DNA of 34,054 nucleotides from Tissierella simiarum (GTDB lineage Bacteria; Bacillota; Clostridia; Tissierellales; Tissierellaceae), in assembly GCF_018917865.1 (NCBI RefSeq), contig NZ_JAHLPM010000026.1, positions 1-34,054 on the forward strand, read 5' to 3'. The notes below the pieces were generated by a model. That model did no database searches. It saw only the letters and a list, made by a program, of their open reading frames with translations, and was not told the origin of the DNA. Of this stretch, positions 33,249 to 34,054 are shown in pieces. Each line of letters opens with the position of its first letter. Within the stretch, counting starts at the first letter, position 1. The position numbers and the translations under genes are program-made.

Positions 33249-33554
33249 CTATGAATTCTGTTTAGATTGTAGACAACCTATTAACAATAGCAGAGCTCCC
33301 CAAACATAAGCAAGTATATAAGTTCTTGTTAAATCAAAACTATATAATAAGATAACATGCTTTACTATATATAAATCAAAGGATAATATAAGCAGTAGAT
33401 AAGCTAACATATCAATATAATGAAGCCTTATCTCTGTAATATGTAGTTTATAATCTATATATTTTAATTCTTTTATTTTTAATAAATTTTTATATACTTT
33501 AAAATATATCCCTAATAGGGTAATTATAATTAACCAAATTATTAATATATTCAT
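33249..33554 (-). CDS. Small integral membrane protein of unknown function
   Basis: 101 aa, not recognised. Three predicted membrane segments at about 2-19, 48-70 and 76-95, with a basic loop (KVYKNLLKIKELKYIDYK) after the first, which should face the cytoplasm. Start ATG with AAGGAG five bases upstream supports real translation. No motif gives a function. It stands alone between two AT-rich gaps (33555-33766 shows nothing beyond the downstream terminator). Same strand as the secreted protein gene at 32504 but 271 bases away, so probably a separate unit. Confidence 0.6.
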   Translation of the reverse strand: MNILIIWLIIITLLGIYFKVYKNLLKIKELKYIDYKLHITEIRLHYIDMLAYLLLILSFDLYIVKHVILLYSFDLTRTYILAYVWGALLLLIGCLQSKQNS

Positions 33555-33730
33555 TAGTACTCCTTCATCTATATTAAGAGACAGATTTTTTATTTCAACT
33601 GAAGATTATATTCATTATCAGAGATTAACCAAACTTATTAAGGCGATTTTATTATCTACTTAAACATCTTTAATGCTACTGATATCATTTCTATACTTTA
33701 CTTTATTCTGCACATTATATTTAAACCCTT

Positions 33731-33760
33731 AAAAAAGACGACTGGAGTAAACCAGTCGCT
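33731..33760 (-). terminator. Terminator of the gene running off the right end
   Basis: Minus strand CGACTGG-TTTACT-CCAGTCG (plus 33739-33758) followed by TCTTTTTT. It lies nine bases after the stop codon of the partial gene at 33767. Confidence 0.85.
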
Positions 33761-33766
33761 TTGTTA

Positions 33767-34054
33767 TTAACCAAGATACTTCTCATTATTTTTTCTATTA
33801 GGATCAATAACATTAATAGATTGAAGGGCTTTGCTATCTGTTGATATTGTGACTTCTGTTTTTTGTCCTTGTTCATCTGTTACTATGATCTGAACAAATA
33901 TTTCATAGGCTCTACTGTTAGTTGACTTCGAAGGCGATTTTTCATATTTAATACTGCTTCCATCAATGAATGCAGATATATCCTTAAATTCTGCTTTAGC
34001 TGCTTTAACTCCAGAATGTTTTTCTGCAAACTGTTTTGCTAGCTCTAAGTATTC
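33767..34054 (-). CDS. Unknown protein, C-terminal part (gene continues beyond the window)
   Basis: The last 95 codons and stop of a minus-strand gene whose start is outside the window; the frame is open to the edge. Readable parts are EYLELAKQFAEKHSGV, then AYEIFVQIIVTDEQGQKTEV and ALQSINVIDPNRKN near the end. The alternation of hydrophobic and polar residues with a DEQGQ turn suggests a beta-rich, perhaps extracellular domain, but I do not recognise a family. Followed by a convincing terminator, so it closes its transcription unit. Confidence 0.75.
   Translation of the reverse strand, partial: EYLELAKQFAEKHSGVKAAKAEFKDISAFIDGSSIKYEKSPSKSTNSRAYEIFVQIIVTDEQGQKTEVTISTDSKALQSINVIDPNRKNNEKYLG

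Noticed and set aside
1-34054. Mobile element, prophage or CRISPR array
   Set aside because: No transposase, integrase, phage structural gene, regularly spaced repeats or abrupt composition change was seen.

Overview
The window is AT-rich throughout and reads as the chromosome of a low-GC, endospore-forming, amino-acid-fermenting member of the Clostridia. A Tissierella-like lineage is possible, but the sequence does not fix the genus. The grounds are: a GerA-type spore germinant receptor operon; an oxygen-sensitive indolepyruvate:ferredoxin oxidoreductase; the end of a sodium-pumping decarboxylase beta subunit; Gram-positive type lipoproteins; strong AGGAGG ribosome binding sites; and hairpin-plus-T terminators between almost all units. 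No rRNA, tRNA, insertion sequence, prophage or CRISPR array was seen.

Layout. 1-2.2 kb: tail of a decarboxylase beta subunit (oadB/gcdB type) and a dCache chemoreceptor. 2.2-7.9 kb (minus strand): complete oligopeptide ABC importer oppA-B-C-D-F. 8.1-13.0 kb: a three-gene export cassette made of a self-repressing TetR regulator with two matching operators, an MmpL/RND transporter, and a secreted protein dominated by Leu/Gly heptad repeats. 13.1-17.1 kb (minus strand): spore germination operon gerA-gerC-small D-like gene-gerB. 17.3-19.6 kb: iorA-iorB. 19.6-21.0 kb: a hairpin-rich leader and an HD-GYP cyclic-di-GMP phosphodiesterase. 21.1-22.0 kb (minus): EamA exporter. 22.1-23.6 kb: brnQ with a CodY-like box inside its promoter. 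23.7-24.5 kb: PHP-domain hydrolase. 24.6-30.8 kb: a GlpP antiterminator followed by a polyol/pentulose operon (EIIC-Gat permease, FGGY kinase, SDR, class II aldolase, D-2-hydroxyacid dehydrogenase). 30.9-32.4 kb: an XRE-TPR regulator of RRNPP type, translationally coupled to a 46-codon secreted pro-peptide. 32.5-34.05 kb (minus): small unknown secreted and membrane proteins and the end of a further unknown gene.

How the parts fit. Much of the window concerns peptide and amino-acid use: Opp imports peptides, BrnQ imports branched-chain amino acids, and IorAB oxidises the 2-oxoacids of aromatic amino acids while reducing ferredoxin. Opp could also re-import the secreted peptide, which would close a cell-cell signalling loop with the XRE-TPR regulator; this is inference.

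The best candidates for something little described are: (1) the XRE-TPR/pro-peptide pair at 30.95-32.42 kb; (2) the TetR-MmpL-heptad protein cassette at 8.1-13.0 kb; and (3) the operon at 25.3-30.8 kb, where a PTS-type EIIC sits with a kinase but without visible EIIA or EIIB, next to GlpP and a long leader hairpin.
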